Made by a program: the position numbers and the translations under genes. This document shows, piece by piece, positions 24,170-35,679 of a DNA stretch of 64,000 nucleotides. The DNA is from Lindgomyces ingoldianus (Eukaryota; Ascomycota; Dothideomycetes; Pleosporales; Lindgomycetaceae). The notes beneath the pieces are model-generated. The model saw only the letters and a program-made list of their open reading frames with translations, made no database searches and was not told the DNA's origin. Numbering within the stretch: the first letter of the stretch is position 1; each line of letters opens with the position of its first letter. The stretch spans positions 450,029-514,028 of the forward strand of contig NW_022985197.1 in NCBI RefSeq assembly GCF_010093535.1. Reading direction: 5' to 3'.

Positions 24170-25396
24170 TAATTTAGACACCTTTGCATAAAAAGACTTT
24201 AGAAGATGCTAACTAGCGCTAGCTACAACATTAATGCTGTAGTGCTAGAAGAGATTAAGAAGTTTTACTACCTTTACTAATTATATAACTAGGCTTTATA
24301 AAGATTTAAGTTTATAATTAAAAATAACACTTACTTTAACTATAAAGTTATTATTAATGTTATATAAATTAATAATAAAGATATCTTATATATTATTAAT
24401 GTAGACATATTATTTTAGGCTACTACATTTCTAAAATCTATGTCTATATAAGATACCTAGAATGCACTATGCAAATGCTAGATTAACACCTATTAAAAAC
24501 CTCTAGACTATATTATATATAATGTAAGAACAGGGCTCCGCACCACTCTGCTAATACAACTAAAAGGTATAAATAATTAACTAACGTTAATTTTTAGGTG
24601 CAGAATAGTATATATACCTGTTGCACGTAAGCGCCATCTTAGCCTTACATTATCCCCCTTCTTAGCAGACGCATGTCCCAGGCGTCACATGACCTACCCG
24701 CAGCTCAGAGGCGCCATGCGCATGTCTTGGTTACCGGCCAGAGGCTGACCACCTGCGGCCCAGAGGCGCGGGATAAATAACAACACAACACTTAGTGGCC
24801 CACGCTAGCTAAGCTATATACACTAGACCTCCTAGCAGCTACAACGTGGCGCTAGAAGAGGCTGCCTCACGTTTTAGTCTAAAAACTAGCTAAGCTGTCT
24901 AAGGTGTAGGTTAAACGCGCAACTGTCCTTATTATTAGTTAATTATTATGTAAGAACAGGGCTCTGCACTACTCTGCTAATACAACTAAAAGGTATAAAT
25001 AATTAACTAACGTTAATTTTCAGGTGCAGAATAGTATATATACCTGTCGCACGTAAGCGCCATCTCAGCCTTACATATAACTTTAGTATAAACTTTGCTT
25101 TAAAAATTTTTTAAGCTTATATAAAGATTATAAAAGCTATATATAAGCAGATGCCTATAGAAGCATATTAGGTAGTTAGAAAGGTTAAGCGCGCGCACAC
25201 ACCTTTCTAATAAGTGTTTAACATCCTAAAGACTAAGCTAGGTAACTATACAGATAATAAGGCTATTCTGCAGATAGCAGTTAAAGCTCTAAACAACATA
25301 GCTAGCCTGCATAGTCTAGTACCTACACTGCTAGTCTTTAAAGCATACCTAAGAATTAACCTAGACTTTTTACTATTACTAGACATTATTACATAA
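24170..25396 (+). pseudogene. Element A integrase remnant (copia), interrupted by TRIM E2
   Basis: The stretch encodes a fungal copia integrase region: after 24170 a region resembling the pre-integrase HRRL domain, then near 24350-24500 the segment corresponding to DVLYVVNINTLF / FLKSMSAQDT in the D copy. TRIM E2 (24523-25075) interrupts it. The open frame at 25214-25396 carries the C-terminal part (AVKALNNIASLHSLVPTLLV), matching the family pattern AVKAxNDxAGPDGLVPTLLV with RIP-type substitutions. D14007-14204 region on the opposite strand is the homologous stretch. Confidence 0.75.
24523..25075 (-). mobile_element. TRIM E2, 553 bp, opposite orientation to E1
   Basis: LTRs 24523-24649 and 24948-25075, TSD TATAA (24518-24522 and 25076-25080). 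The interior is the reverse complement of E1, with the polypurine tract at 24650-24670 on the minus strand. It is inserted in the integrase remnant of element A and is much less AT-mutated than its surroundings. Confidence 0.9.
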
Positions 25397-25531
25397 GCAA
25401 GCGCTATATAAAAGGTAATAAAAAAACTTTAAAAAAACTATGTAAAAGTAAACATTAATTATATAATTAACACTTATAATAGCTTTATAACATATAAAGT
25501 TTTTAATCTCTTTTTTAGCTTAAAAATTATA

Positions 25532-27381
25532 ACGTATTCCACCACTAAACCTGCCAAACCACTGAACCCGACAAAATCTCTTGGCATTGCGAACACTACA
25601 TACAAGACGCGATGTCTAAACAACACAAGACTATACTAACTTAGCAAGAAGGCAGAATTGTCTTTACGCTCTAGGCCTACTGCTTACGCTAATTTAAACG
25701 CGTATAACAAGCTATAGCAGCTTTTAACATGCCTTATTAGCAGCTTACTGCTTAGCTTAATAGAATTATGTTTTAATCTACTATACAACTAAATTACTAG
25801 AAACTTACTATAACTAAAAAGTAAATAATTATATAATATATTCTTAACCTTAATTCGCAAGGATTCGCGCCCTAGCTATGTAAGGTAGTAGATATAGTAA
25901 ATAGACTATTAGCTGCGCGTAGTAGGACACTAGTAGGGATAAACTAGCCTACACAGTTTATGTCTTCTATAAAGGAGCTTAAGATAGCGTTTAATTAAGT
26001 AAAGAACTACTAGAGAATACTCTAAGAAGACCTAAAGTTAATTATAAAGTAGTTTAAGCTTATATAAGACATAATAGCAAAATATAGTGTTTATAATAAT
26101 AATATCTACAACTTTAACAAGACTAGCTTCTAGATAGGCAGAATTAGCACTATAAAAGTTATTATAGGTTTAGAAAGATGTATAAGGCCTATTCTTACAC
26201 AGCTAGGCAACTAGAAATAGGTTACTGTAATCTAGAGCATCTGCGCTGCTAGCTACGCTACTCTGCTATTTATTATCTATAAAAGACGCGTCTACATCTC
26301 TGCTTAGTATAAGAAGATGTTAATATAATGTAATTAAAAGCTATTAGTCTTTAAGAATAGCTAGATAAATAACATGCTTAGTCTTAAGTAGTTAAAGCAC
26401 TTTAATAAGCATATAAAGACATGTTAAGTAGGGGTATACAGGCTGCTTATACTAGATAGCTATAAGAGCCACCTAAACTAGAATTTTAAGAATTATTACT
26501 TTACATAAAAGATTCTTACACTTTATATACCTACGCATTTATTGCATATTCTTTAGCTACTTAATGTAGTGTGCTTCTTGCTGTTAAAGCTTAAGTACTC
26601 TTAGCGTGTATAAGACTTAGCACACTAACGCGTGTAGTATGTTAACAAAGAACGCTTCTTTTTAGCCTTTAAAGACATGTTTTTAGACGTTTTTATGTAT
26701 AATAACTGCAAAAAGGCCTTTAAGGCATCTAGACTAGTTCCTATTAACACGCAGGTAGTCCTTAATTGTCTTAACGTGCAGCTGCGTACCCTACTACTAG
26801 GACCTCTACTAGAAACGCTATAGTAATTAAAGACCCTAAGCAATTTATATAAATTTAGATTATAATTAAAGCTTATACGCAATTTCTTTATATAATTACT
26901 AACAACAGCACAAGAAAGCTTTTCACAGCTTATAAAAAAAGCTAAGAAGATGCTACATAAAAATATACTTATAAAGGCGCGCGTATAAAAGCTTAAAAAG
27001 TAATTAGTAGACATAACTAAGCGCAAAGGGCGTAAAAGAAAGCAGATCTAGTAAGGTGGCACAATAGAGTATAGAACTACAGCAGCGCAGGTAGCTGCTA
27101 AGGCGTCTGTAGTAGCTTAGCAGTTAAAGAAGGCTTGTAGTGGTAGTAATTAAGAAAGAGCCTAACTAGCTCTGCAGCGCTGTGGGAACTGTAGGGAGAC
27201 TAGGCACAACGCTTGTACGTGCAAAAAGGATAAAGAAGAAGCACTAGAATTAGATGTAGGCACGTTGTATGTAGGTTCTCTATTTAGTTGTGAATAAAAT
27301 TAGAGTTTTGTATGTAGTGTTTGCAATGCTAAGAGATTTTGTCGGGTTTAGTGGTTTAGCGGGTTCGGTGGTGGAATACGT
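25532..27381 (+). mobile_element. Tc1/mariner-superfamily transposon F (pogo/Fot1 type)
   Basis: A 1850-bp element with 74-bp terminal inverted repeats (25532-25605 and 27308-27381, starting ACGTATTCCACCAC) and TA target duplication (25530-25531 and 27382-27383). It is inserted in element A pol. Its interior is a single degenerate transposase gene on the plus strand. Confidence 0.92.
25612..27250 (+). pseudogene. F transposase remnant (DDE, Fot1/pogo family)
   Basis: The likely start is ATG at 25612 (MSKQHK), 6 bp inside the inverted repeat. In order along the frame: an N-terminal helix-turn-helix region with AIAAFNMPY (about 25705), I-Y-N-F-N-K-T-S-F at 26105-26135 (family IYNFDETGF, first catalytic Asp region), TVI-x-SICAAS (26225), LDSYKSHL (26455, family LVDGHGSHLT with the second Asp), THLLHIL-x-LLNVVCF (26530, family PHSSHLLQPLDVGCF), and a C-terminal C-G-N-C-R-E-T-R-H-N-A-C-T-C zinc knuckle at about 27187. 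Several stops and D/E to N/K changes make it inactive. The minus-strand open frames in this area are shadows. Confidence 0.85.
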
Positions 27382-27399
27382 TAGCATAAAAAAAAAAGG

Positions 27400-28000
27400 G
27401 TAGACTAGCTTATATAAAATTAAAAGTATTAAAGAAAAAAACATTATTATTAAAAAAAAATAGCCTACTAAAGCTCTAATATACACAGGTTAAACTATAC
27501 TATAAAAAAAAAAGACAACTTACTTATAATAGATAACCTAGATAAACTAATCCTTATATAAAAAAAATTTTAAAAAAAAAGAAAAAAAATAGCTTTATAA
27601 AAATATTATAAAAGCAAAACTAAAGCCTACTATAGACTAAGCCCTTTAAAATAGTAATGCTGCACTAGTGTAAAAGAAAGATATAGATACTAGAAAAAGT
27701 AAAAAGTAAAGAAAACCTGCATAAAGTCTAGACTAGGTATTTCTAACCTAAAAGAAAAAGGATAATTAAGCTTTATTTATTAAGCTTTATATAAATAGTG
27801 TAATTACTACACTTAGAAAACTATTTAAGAAATTAGACTATATAAAAATAAACACTTTAATTACTAATAGCACTTTTAAAGTTATAGTGTATAACTTAAT
27901 AAGGTATAAAAGTTAGATTTTTAACCTTTACTTTATATAAAAAGTAAAAGGCAAAATAACTTAACTATATAAGAAATCCTACCTTGTGTTTACTAGCTAC
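27400..28000 (+). pseudogene. Element A reverse transcriptase, 5' portion (split by B2)
   Basis: Continues the A pol sequence after transposon F. Near 27800-27990 the reading frame resembles the copia RT start (pattern IFNFxFxxxVK...YxKSxLVxxxY) when compared with D at 13240-13440 (minus). It is broken at 28000 by insertion of B2 with TSD GCTAC and continues at 33672. Stops are frequent. Confidence 0.65.
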
Positions 28001-28318
28001 TGTCACGGTATCCTCCCCGGATCCTAGACATAACTGTATTAGACGCGTACTAGAGTATTATTAGTGCATGTCTAACATAAACACAACATAACACAGACAT
28101 AAACTTAAGCATAAACTGCTTTAACACTAACTAAACCTAAAACAGGCTTAATTTATACTTAAAGCGCTTAGACTTTTAAGCTAAGTATTTAATTACTAAT
28201 TTTCTTTTAAACTTTTCTATTCTTTACACAACATTTTATACCTACTATAATACCTTACATAGTAATTAAACTAGACCTCTGTAAAGCTCTATAACCTTAC
28301 TTATGCATAATTATAATA
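28001..28318 (+). repeat. 5' LTR of B2
   Basis: 318 bp, TGTCACGGTATCC...AATTATAATA. The first 25 bases are unmutated and the inner end is strongly AT-shifted. Confidence 0.92.
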
Positions 28319-29755
28319 TTATATTATGTTAAAACTTTAGCTAAGAATAGCCTCTAAATTTAATCTAATAAGCTTAGTACTTACATAACTCTAAGCTATT
28401 AAAGTAAGCTAAAAAGCCTTCTAAAAAGCGCTTACTTTATAAAAAAGCTACTATGTTATAAGCTTAAAAGCTTTTTAAAAAAACTTTAAAGAACAGCTTT
28501 ACATTATTAAGCAGTTTATTTTTGCCTTAACTTTTATTATAGTAGTAAGAACTAAAAACTTACTAGCCTTAAAGCTTACTTAAAAGTCTAGAGATAGCTT
28601 AACTTTTTTCTACTTAACACTACTTATAACTTATAACTCTTTTAACTTAGTAATAAAATCTAACTAACTCTCTAATCCCCTACTATTTAATAAAAAATAG
28701 AAAGACCTACTTTTCTTTCTACATAAGCTCTAATATAAACTTAAAGAAAACATAGACTAATTCTCCTCTAAACACTTTTAGTTACTATACACTTACTTTT
28801 AACTTAACTATAATATAATAGCCTTAATTAACTTACTAATAAATAAAAATATTATTAACTTAGATTAATTTATAGCATTTTTATAAGTAACTTATAAAAA
28901 CCTAAATAAAAAGTTAACAGCTCTAAGTTGCCTAAACACCTTATAACAAGAAAAAAAAAGCTTTACCTTACACTTTACTAAGTTCTGCTAACTTGCATTT
29001 AATATAGGCCTAAATAAGATAGGTTTAATTACAGCTTTATATAACTCCCTCTTAACTAAACTATAACGCGCTATAGTAGAAGAACCTCTTCTAAATAACC
29101 TTAACGCGTATGTAAACTTAATTACTACCTATAATAATAACATAAGGTTCCTCTTTATACAAGCTCTAATACGCCCCTAAACTAGCGCAGTTGCAAATAA
29201 GAACTCTAACATAATAAAAATTAATTTAAATTATGCTCTAGTTAGTTCTAGAAAGTGTAAAAATTATAAAAAAAAAAAGTTAATGCTTTAAGTGTAGTAA
29301 GTATAGTTATATTTTTTAAAACTGCTTTATTCCTTTTTTTTAAGTCTGTGTAAGTAGTGCTGCTAGCACTTATTAAAGATTTTTACTATTTTATTTTTAT
29401 TTTTATAAGGGCTTTAACTTGTATTTAAGCTCTAATCTTTTTTACTACTTTTAATGTAGCTGCAGCTATAGCAGTAGAAGCCTGCAAAAAGGCTTGTTCT
29501 AGGGCTAAGTTGCCCTTTAGGACTAATTTAACACTAGATCTCTGCTAACTTATAGGCTAAGTCCCCTACTAATAACTAAAAGTACTAAGTTAATATTCCT
29601 ATATATTTATAATAAGAAACTATATTAGCTCTAATATAAGCTTTTATTAACTTAGAAGCAAACAGTATAAGTTACATTAATAAAAAACTAGCATATAAAC
29701 TAAATCTTTAATTAACACTACTTACCTAAATAATTTACCTAACTAGATTTAATAA
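28319..29755 (+). pseudogene. B2 gag remnant
   Basis: Gag region ending in a CCHC knuckle at 29284-29325 that reads C-F-K-C-S-K-Y-S-Y-I-F-stop-N-C. The canonical knuckle would have Gly and His where Ser and Tyr are seen; GGT to AGT and CAT to TAT are both RIP-type transitions. Many other stops. Confidence 0.75.
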
Positions 29756-30399
29756 AAAATAACTTAAAAAAGGTTTTATTTCTTATACTATAACTATTAT
29801 AATTACCTACTAACACTATAAGGAGCAGATTAAGCTCTATGTAACAAACATAAGATGTTATAACTTAATCCTAGAATAACTATAGCTGTATTAGCATAAA
29901 GTTGCTTTTAATTATTAAAAGTAAGTCTTAAACTTTAACTTTTCCTAATGCTAAGATATATACTTACGCTTACACCTAAACAACACCTAAGTAGCACTTA
30001 ATATAGAAGGTCTCTAGACCTACTTTCTAATAACCTAGAGAAGAACTACCTAAGTAAGGCTAATAAGCTAGGCCTTTTATTAAGATAAGCTATATAAAAT
30101 AATTTAATAACTACTTAAACTTAAAAAAAAGAAAGCCTTTAAGAAATCTTTACTTACTTAATTTAGACATAAACTAGGACTTAAACAGCAGATAGACATC
30201 TGCTACATAGGACCTGCTCTATTTGTGACCCTAGCTTAATAACTAGATTACAAAATCTACGCAGTTATAATTTCTAATATAGACTAAGCTCTAGCTCCCT
30301 AAAAACGCACTAACCTAAGAATAATAGTCTCTTAAGACTACTATAACTTATTGCATGTTTTTTTCTAAGACAAGTCTAATAAGCTTTTAATATAATGTC

Positions 30400-31180
30400 T
30401 ATATAATTACTAGATAACTTTTAAGCCTAGTAAACAACCTAGTTATAGGCTACTATATAAGATATTACTAAACAAATTAAAAGTGCTTTAAAAATACCTT
30501 AATAAGAACTTAAAAAAAGGGTTTATTTAAGCTAGCTTCTTACTAGTAGTGTTACTTATACTATTTATAAAGAAACCTAGAGGTAGGCTTTAATTTTATG
30601 TTAACTACTAAAGACTAAACACTATTACTATTAAAAACTAATACTTAATTCCTTTTTTACAAAAAACCCTAAGCTAACTAAGTAAAGTAAAGTATTTTAT
30701 AAAGTTAGATATTATTACTACCTTTAATAAGCTAAGAATAGTAAAGGGTAATAAGTAGCTAACAGTGTTTTAGACCTAATATAGACTATTTAAGTACCTA
30801 GTAATGCCCTTTAGCTTAGCTAACACGCCTAGTACTTTTTAACATTTTATAAATAACTTACTCTAACCCTACCTAAATGTGTTCTGCACTGCGTATATTA
30901 ACAACATTCTAATTTATAGCAATAGCCTTTTAGAGCACAAACAGCATGTACGCCTAGTACTAAAGGCTATAGAAGAAGTAGGTCTGCAACTTAACATAGA
31001 CAAATGCAAGTTCTACTAATTAAAGGTTACATATTTAGAATATGTAATCTCTATAGATAGCATTTAAATAGACCCTGTTAAAGTTTAGACTGTACTAGAT
31101 TAGCAATACCTAAAGAATATAAAAGATGTTTAAGCTTTTATAAAATTTACTAACTTTTACTAATAATTTATTAACAACTT
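30400..31180 (+). pseudogene. B2 reverse transcriptase remnant
   Basis: A very clear gypsy RT in one frame with stops: FIKKPRG (30578), the NTITIKN stretch (30625), FIKLDIITTFNKLRI (30695-30740), FKYLVMPFSLANTPSTF (30790-30840, family FEYLVMPFGLANAPSTF) and the active-site box Y-I-N-N at 30894-30905, which is YIDD with both catalytic Asp changed to Asn. The protein could not polymerise DNA even without the stops. Confidence 0.88.
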
Positions 31181-31760
31181 TTTATAGTAAGTAAGCCTTA
31201 TAATTGCACTTACTAAAAAAGAGATTTAATTTAACTTTAACTTAAATTACTAATAGTTCTTTAACTAGCTAAAAAAAGCCTTTACTAAAGCCTTAATACT
31301 CTACTACTTTAACTTTAAACTACTAATACTTGTAGAAGCTAATGCCTTAGACTACATAGTAGCAGGAGTTCTCTTCTAGACTAAGCTAGATAGGACTATT
31401 AGGCCTATTACATATTTTTTAAAAAAAATAAGTCCTGTAGAAGGTAATTATAAGATCTATAACAAGAAATTACTTACTATAGTACACTACTTTAAATAAT
31501 AGCAACTTAAACTAGAAAGTGTAGCGCATCTAATACAGGTTCTATTTAACTATAAGAACTTGTAGTACTTTGTAACTATAAAACAACTTAGCTACTAATA
31601 AGCCTATTAGTCTAAATACCTATCTTATTTTAATTTTAAAATTACTTATTGTCCTAGTTAAGACAAAGAAAAACTAGATGCTTTTATAAGGCAATCCTAA
31701 GACGTCCCTGCTTAGAAAAAAGTGTAAAAGGCTTAACACTAAACTCTACTTTAACTTAAG
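31181..31760 (+). pseudogene. B2 RNase H remnant
   Basis: Reads AFTKALILYYFN...LILVEANALDYIVAGVLF (31285-31380; family LETDASDYAIAGVLSQ), then ITYFLKKISPVEGNYKIYNKKLLTIVHYFK (31405-31495; family [29 protein letters not shown]). Gly/Asp residues are replaced as expected from RIP. Confidence 0.85.
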
Positions 31761-32780
31761 CTATTTTTAAACCTTAACTTAAATAAAATAGATTAGATAA
31801 TTAATTAGATTATTACTAATAAGTATTTAAATAATAAATTTATCTAAGAAACTTTAGACCTACTCTAAAACAGCGCTAGTTAGTTAAAAAAAGTAATACT
31901 AGCTAACTATAAAAACTAAAATAGTAAGCTATATTACTATAACTAACTTATAATCTCTAATTCTAACAAACTAAGAATTAAACTACTCTAAATTGTACAC
32001 AACTTGCCTGTTAAAGAACACCTAGGCAGAGGAAAGACTCTTAACCTACTACAGAGAGAGTACTACTGGCCCCGCATGTTCTATACTATACGCTAATATA
32101 TATTATGTTGCTATACTTACTATAAAGTAAAGGCCTTTTAAGAAAGGTATAATAGCCTGCTTAAACTACTTCTAATCTCTAAATAAGCTTAGAAAGACAT
32201 ATTAATTAATTTTATTATAGACCTACTTCTATCTAAAGAGTACATAAATATTATAGTAGTTGTTAATTACTTAACTAAGTATTAACACCTAATACTATGT
32301 TCTTTTATAACTGCCCCTAATATAGCCTAGTTATTCTACTAATACATATAAGTTTACTATAGCCTGCCTAACATAATTATATTAGATAGAGGTACACAGT
32401 TTATCTTAGCCTTCTAGGACAAACTCTGTAAACAGCTCTAAATTATCCCCTATCTATCTATAGCTTTTTACCTAGAGACTAACAGCTAGACTAAAAACAT
32501 AAACACTGTAATAAAATAAGTCCTATAAGTGTACATAAACTACTAGTAAAATAACTAGGTAAAATAGTTAGCTACAGTATAGTTTAAAGCTAATAACATA
32601 ACATTTAAATTAACATAAGTATCCTTATTCTTAGTAAACTACAGATACTACCTCTAAATAGAATTTAAACTACTTTTAAATACCCCTTAACTAACTTATT
32701 AATCTATATAAGTAACAGACATAAACAGACTTATTAACAAAATCTAAAATATATCTAAATATGTTTATAAAAAGCTTACA
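31761..32780 (+). pseudogene. B2 integrase remnant
   Basis: Zinc-binding and core segments are visible: KEHLGRGKTLNLLQREYYWPRMF (32010-32080; family HPGRxKTLELVxRxYYWPGM), a Cys pair near 32105-32120, IILDRGTQFI (32375-32405; family VSDRGxQF) and the C-terminal AAGKKVQLDTRNI (32835-32875; family GDKVWLxxRNI). Interrupted by stops. Confidence 0.85.
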
Positions 32781-32959
32781 TAGGCTTAAGCTCTTTAATA
32801 AGAGTACATAAACTAATTCTAAACCCCTGCCTCTGTGTATGCAGCTGGCAAGAAGGTCTAGCTAGACACTAGAAATATTTAAATAAACTAATAATTAAAG
32901 AAACTTAATTAGAAAAACTTTAGCCTTTTTACAGTAGCCTATATAGTCTTATTACACGC

Positions 32960-33330
32960 TTACTAATTAATTCTACCTAACAGCATAAAGATACACCCTG
33001 TGTTCTATGTATTATTGCTGCGCTAAGTAGCCTCTAAATCTAACTATCTACCTAGATAGCTAAACCTGCCACCTAAACCTATTATTATAAATAATAAACT
33101 AGAATATGTTATAAAAGATATTAAATAAATCTAGTTTAATAAGAAAAAACATATTTATAAATACCTTATAAAATAGACTAGATACAACAAACTATTATAG
33201 AAACCTATAAAAGCCTTATAAAAGAACTTTGCAGTAACTTAATTCTACACCTAATACCTATCTAAACTAAACCTATACCCTAATAAAAACAACTTAATGC
33301 TAGAACTACTAATGTAAAGGATTCCCTTCC
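32960..33330 (+). pseudogene. B2 chromodomain remnant
   Basis: After IHPVFYVLLLR (32985-33020), a proline-rich linker leads to L-E-Y-V-I-K-D-I (33100), then Y-K-Y-L-I-K-Q-T-R-Y-N (33155-33185; family YLVKWxGY). This places the element among chromoviruses, whose chromodomain tethers integrase to methylated-histone chromatin in characterised relatives. Confidence 0.82.
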
Positions 33331-33348
33331 TAATAAGGGGGGGGGTAC

Positions 33349-33666
33349 TGTTACAGTATCCTCTCTAGATCCTAGACATAACTGTATTAGACGTGTACTA
33401 GAGTATTATTAGTGCATGTCTAACATAAATACAACATAACATAGATATAAACTTAAGTATAAACTACCTTAACACTAACTAAACTTAAAATAGGCTTAAT
33501 TTATACTTAAAGCGCTTAGACTTTTAAGCTAAGTATTTAATTACTAATTTCTTTCTAAACCTTTCTGTTCCTTACACAACGTCTTATACCTACTATAATA
33601 CCTCACGTAGTAATTAAACTAGACCTCTGTGAAGCTCTATAACCTTACTCGTGCACAATCGTGACA
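33349..33666 (+). repeat. 3' LTR of B2
   Basis: 318 bp, TGTTACAGTATCC...AATCGTGACA. The outer end (GCACAATCGTGACA) is unmutated. Preceded by the polypurine tract AATAAGGGGGGGGGTAC. Confidence 0.93.
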
Positions 33667-33671
33667 GCTAC

Positions 33672-35060
33672 TTAGATAAAATAAAAAAATCTTTACTTAG
33701 TTACTAACTATCTAGAGAATAAGCTAGAGACTACTTTTAGCTATAAAAGTAAGCCTAAAAGCTATATATAAAATGCATTTTAAACTATGTAATATTACAT
33801 AAGCATATATTTAATTAATAGATAAGCTTATGCGCACGCTGTATATAAAGCTACTAAAAAAGATACACTAGAGCTTTCTACTAAATATAATACTTTAGGT
33901 TGTACAACTCTTATATAAAGCTACTAAATTAGGACTATATTAGTTTAAAACATACTATAACTACTATAAAAAAAGCTGCGCATATATATCTTTTTATATA
34001 ACTTTTACTTTTTAATTACTAATAAAGAAGGGCACACTTTTAGTATTACTAGCCTATAAATAAATAACACTTTAAGTATTATAATAAAAAATTTATATAA
34101 AAAGAAAAAAAAAACTATAAAAAGCAAAGTTTTATATAAAGAGTAAGACTATTCTAGTAAAAAAGCAGCCTATTAAGTTTAATAGTAAAAGGATTAAACT
34201 TACACATAACATAGTAGTTTTTACTTAAAAAAGATAAGTAAGCTACTTTTATATAATTAACTTAAAAAATAAGGATGCTATATAATAATATGTTAAGTAA
34301 CATGTAAAAAGAGTATATATTATATTTATATATTAACTAGAGGCAGCATTTAACTTATTTATTACTACATAAACTATAAACTTTTTATATAATAATATTA
34401 ATACACTTAACACATAAATCTAATAGTAGATAAATAATAGTAAGTGTAGTTTTACCTTTTTACTATTACAGCTTAATTATGTAAAGCTGTTTATCTTTAT
34501 AAATAAATTATTTACTAATAATAAGAACCTTAGCTTATAGCTAGAATTCTTAATTATATTAAGTAATAAGAACTATATAAAGTAAAGTAACTACTTTAAA
34601 ATACTAAGTAACATTATACACTAAAATTTTACTAAGTGTAAAAGAGTAACTAAGAGTGTTCTTACTAGTAAACTATATAAAATAGTTAAAAGGTTTAATA
34701 ATATAATTACTTTTAGTATAACTTTATAGTAAATTATATAAACACTTAAACTACTACTAATTCTAGTAGTAATTTATATAAATTTAAAGTTTTTATATAA
34801 TTACTTTATTAAGCTAAGCACTACTAGTAAAAAGTAACTTATAATTAATATTATGTTACTCTGTAAATTATATAAAAAAAAGAAAATTACTAAAATTAAG
34901 TAGATTAATAGTAAAAATAACTTAGTAAATGTATATATAAAGAAAACACTAAACTAAGCTTTTTAATTATTAGTTCTAACTAACTGCCTCTCTGTCTAGA
35001 TAAAAGCATCTGTAGACTAGCTAGATCTTATGCATAAAGATGCTTTAGACTAACTAGACT
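33672..35060 (+). pseudogene. Element A reverse transcriptase (3' part) and RNase H remnant
   Basis: Resumes directly after the B2 TSD. The homologous D stretch (11880-13240, minus) translates in pieces to a copia RT core (PLYxxAKLG, FKTYYNYY) followed by the copia RNase H end (KQLIINIMLL, REITKIK, INSKNNLVNACIKK), which resembles the canonical pattern of a K-RL-IDI...EI..I.W..G..NPADA-TK terminus. In A the same region is more mutated and shorter at its 3' end. Confidence 0.68.
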
Positions 35061-35395
35061 AACAACACCTTTATATAAAGCTTATTTTATTTTATTTTAT
35101 TTTTTTTATATTATACACACTTATTTTTTTTATTATAAGAATCTGTTACTGCTAGCACTATATAAAAAAAAAAGAGCTAATAGATTGTACAGTAGAGCTT
35201 AGAAAGTAAAGAATAAAAAAAAGAAAAGCTATTTATATAGTATAACTAGCCTATTCTAACGCACAGCATTACTAAGGGCAAGTTCTAATAAATAGAGTAG
35301 AGTAAAGGTAGAACATAATTAGATAGACCTACATAGATAAAAGAGAGGTAACACGTACAGAAGGTAACTTTTTAGATAAAAAGAAAAGTTACTAG

Positions 35396-35674
35396 TGTCT
35401 ATACACAGCAGCAGTGTTATAATCTAGATATAAGTAATTACGCATAAGTAGAACTATGTATCTATGTTATATAATGCTTCTGTGTAAACCTTTATGCGTA
35501 AACATTTAAATATCCCCTTTTCCTTTATATAGAGGAAAGATAAAAGTAATAGAACTAGAAACATATTACCTTTACCTTACCTACCTTGTACGCTGTGCAC
35601 ACTGTACACCACTCTTACTCTTGCTACTTAAGTGCTTATACTATAAGCAGCTAGCTGTTAGAGCCTATTTAACA
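35396..35674 (+). repeat. 3' LTR of element A
   Basis: A 279-bp LTR from TGTCTATACA to TTTAACA, the inverted-orientation counterpart of the two 280-bp D LTRs. The upstream purine run (AAAAAGAAAAG) is the probable polypurine tract. Confidence 0.9.
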
Positions 35675-35679
35675 TAAAG

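Larger units (their letters stand above)
28001..33666 (+). mobile_element. Gypsy chromovirus B2, complete with TSD
   Basis: LTRs 28001-28318 and 33349-33666 (318 bp each), TSD GCTAC (27996-28000 and 33667-33671), length 5666 bp. Internal order: gag with knuckle, RT, RNase H, integrase, chromodomain, then a polypurine tract with nine consecutive G just before the 3' LTR. It is the only uninterrupted copy of this family in the window and serves as reference for B1. Confidence 0.94.
1..35674 (+). mobile_element. Copia element A (Ty1/copia LTR retrotransposon), heavily nested, 5' end outside window
   Basis: The element runs from the last 75 bases of its 5' LTR (1-75) to a complete 3' LTR (35396-35674). 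Its own sequence is 1-2256, 23436-24522, 25076-25531, 27384-28000 and 33672-35674; the rest is later insertions. Joined mentally, the order is leader, gag, integrase, reverse transcriptase, RNase H, which is the copia order (integrase before RT). Element D at 10399-17625 is a second copy on the other strand and confirms the boundaries. A purine-rich tract just before 35396 fits a polypurine tract. Frames are full of stops created by C-to-T/G-to-A changes. The right flank 35675-35679 is TAAAG; the matching left TSD lies outside the window. Confidence 0.9.

Noticed and set aside
26625..27026. 133-codon minus-strand open frame
   Set aside because: Antisense shadow of the RIP-damaged Fot1-type transposase, which has a recognisable plus-strand frame.
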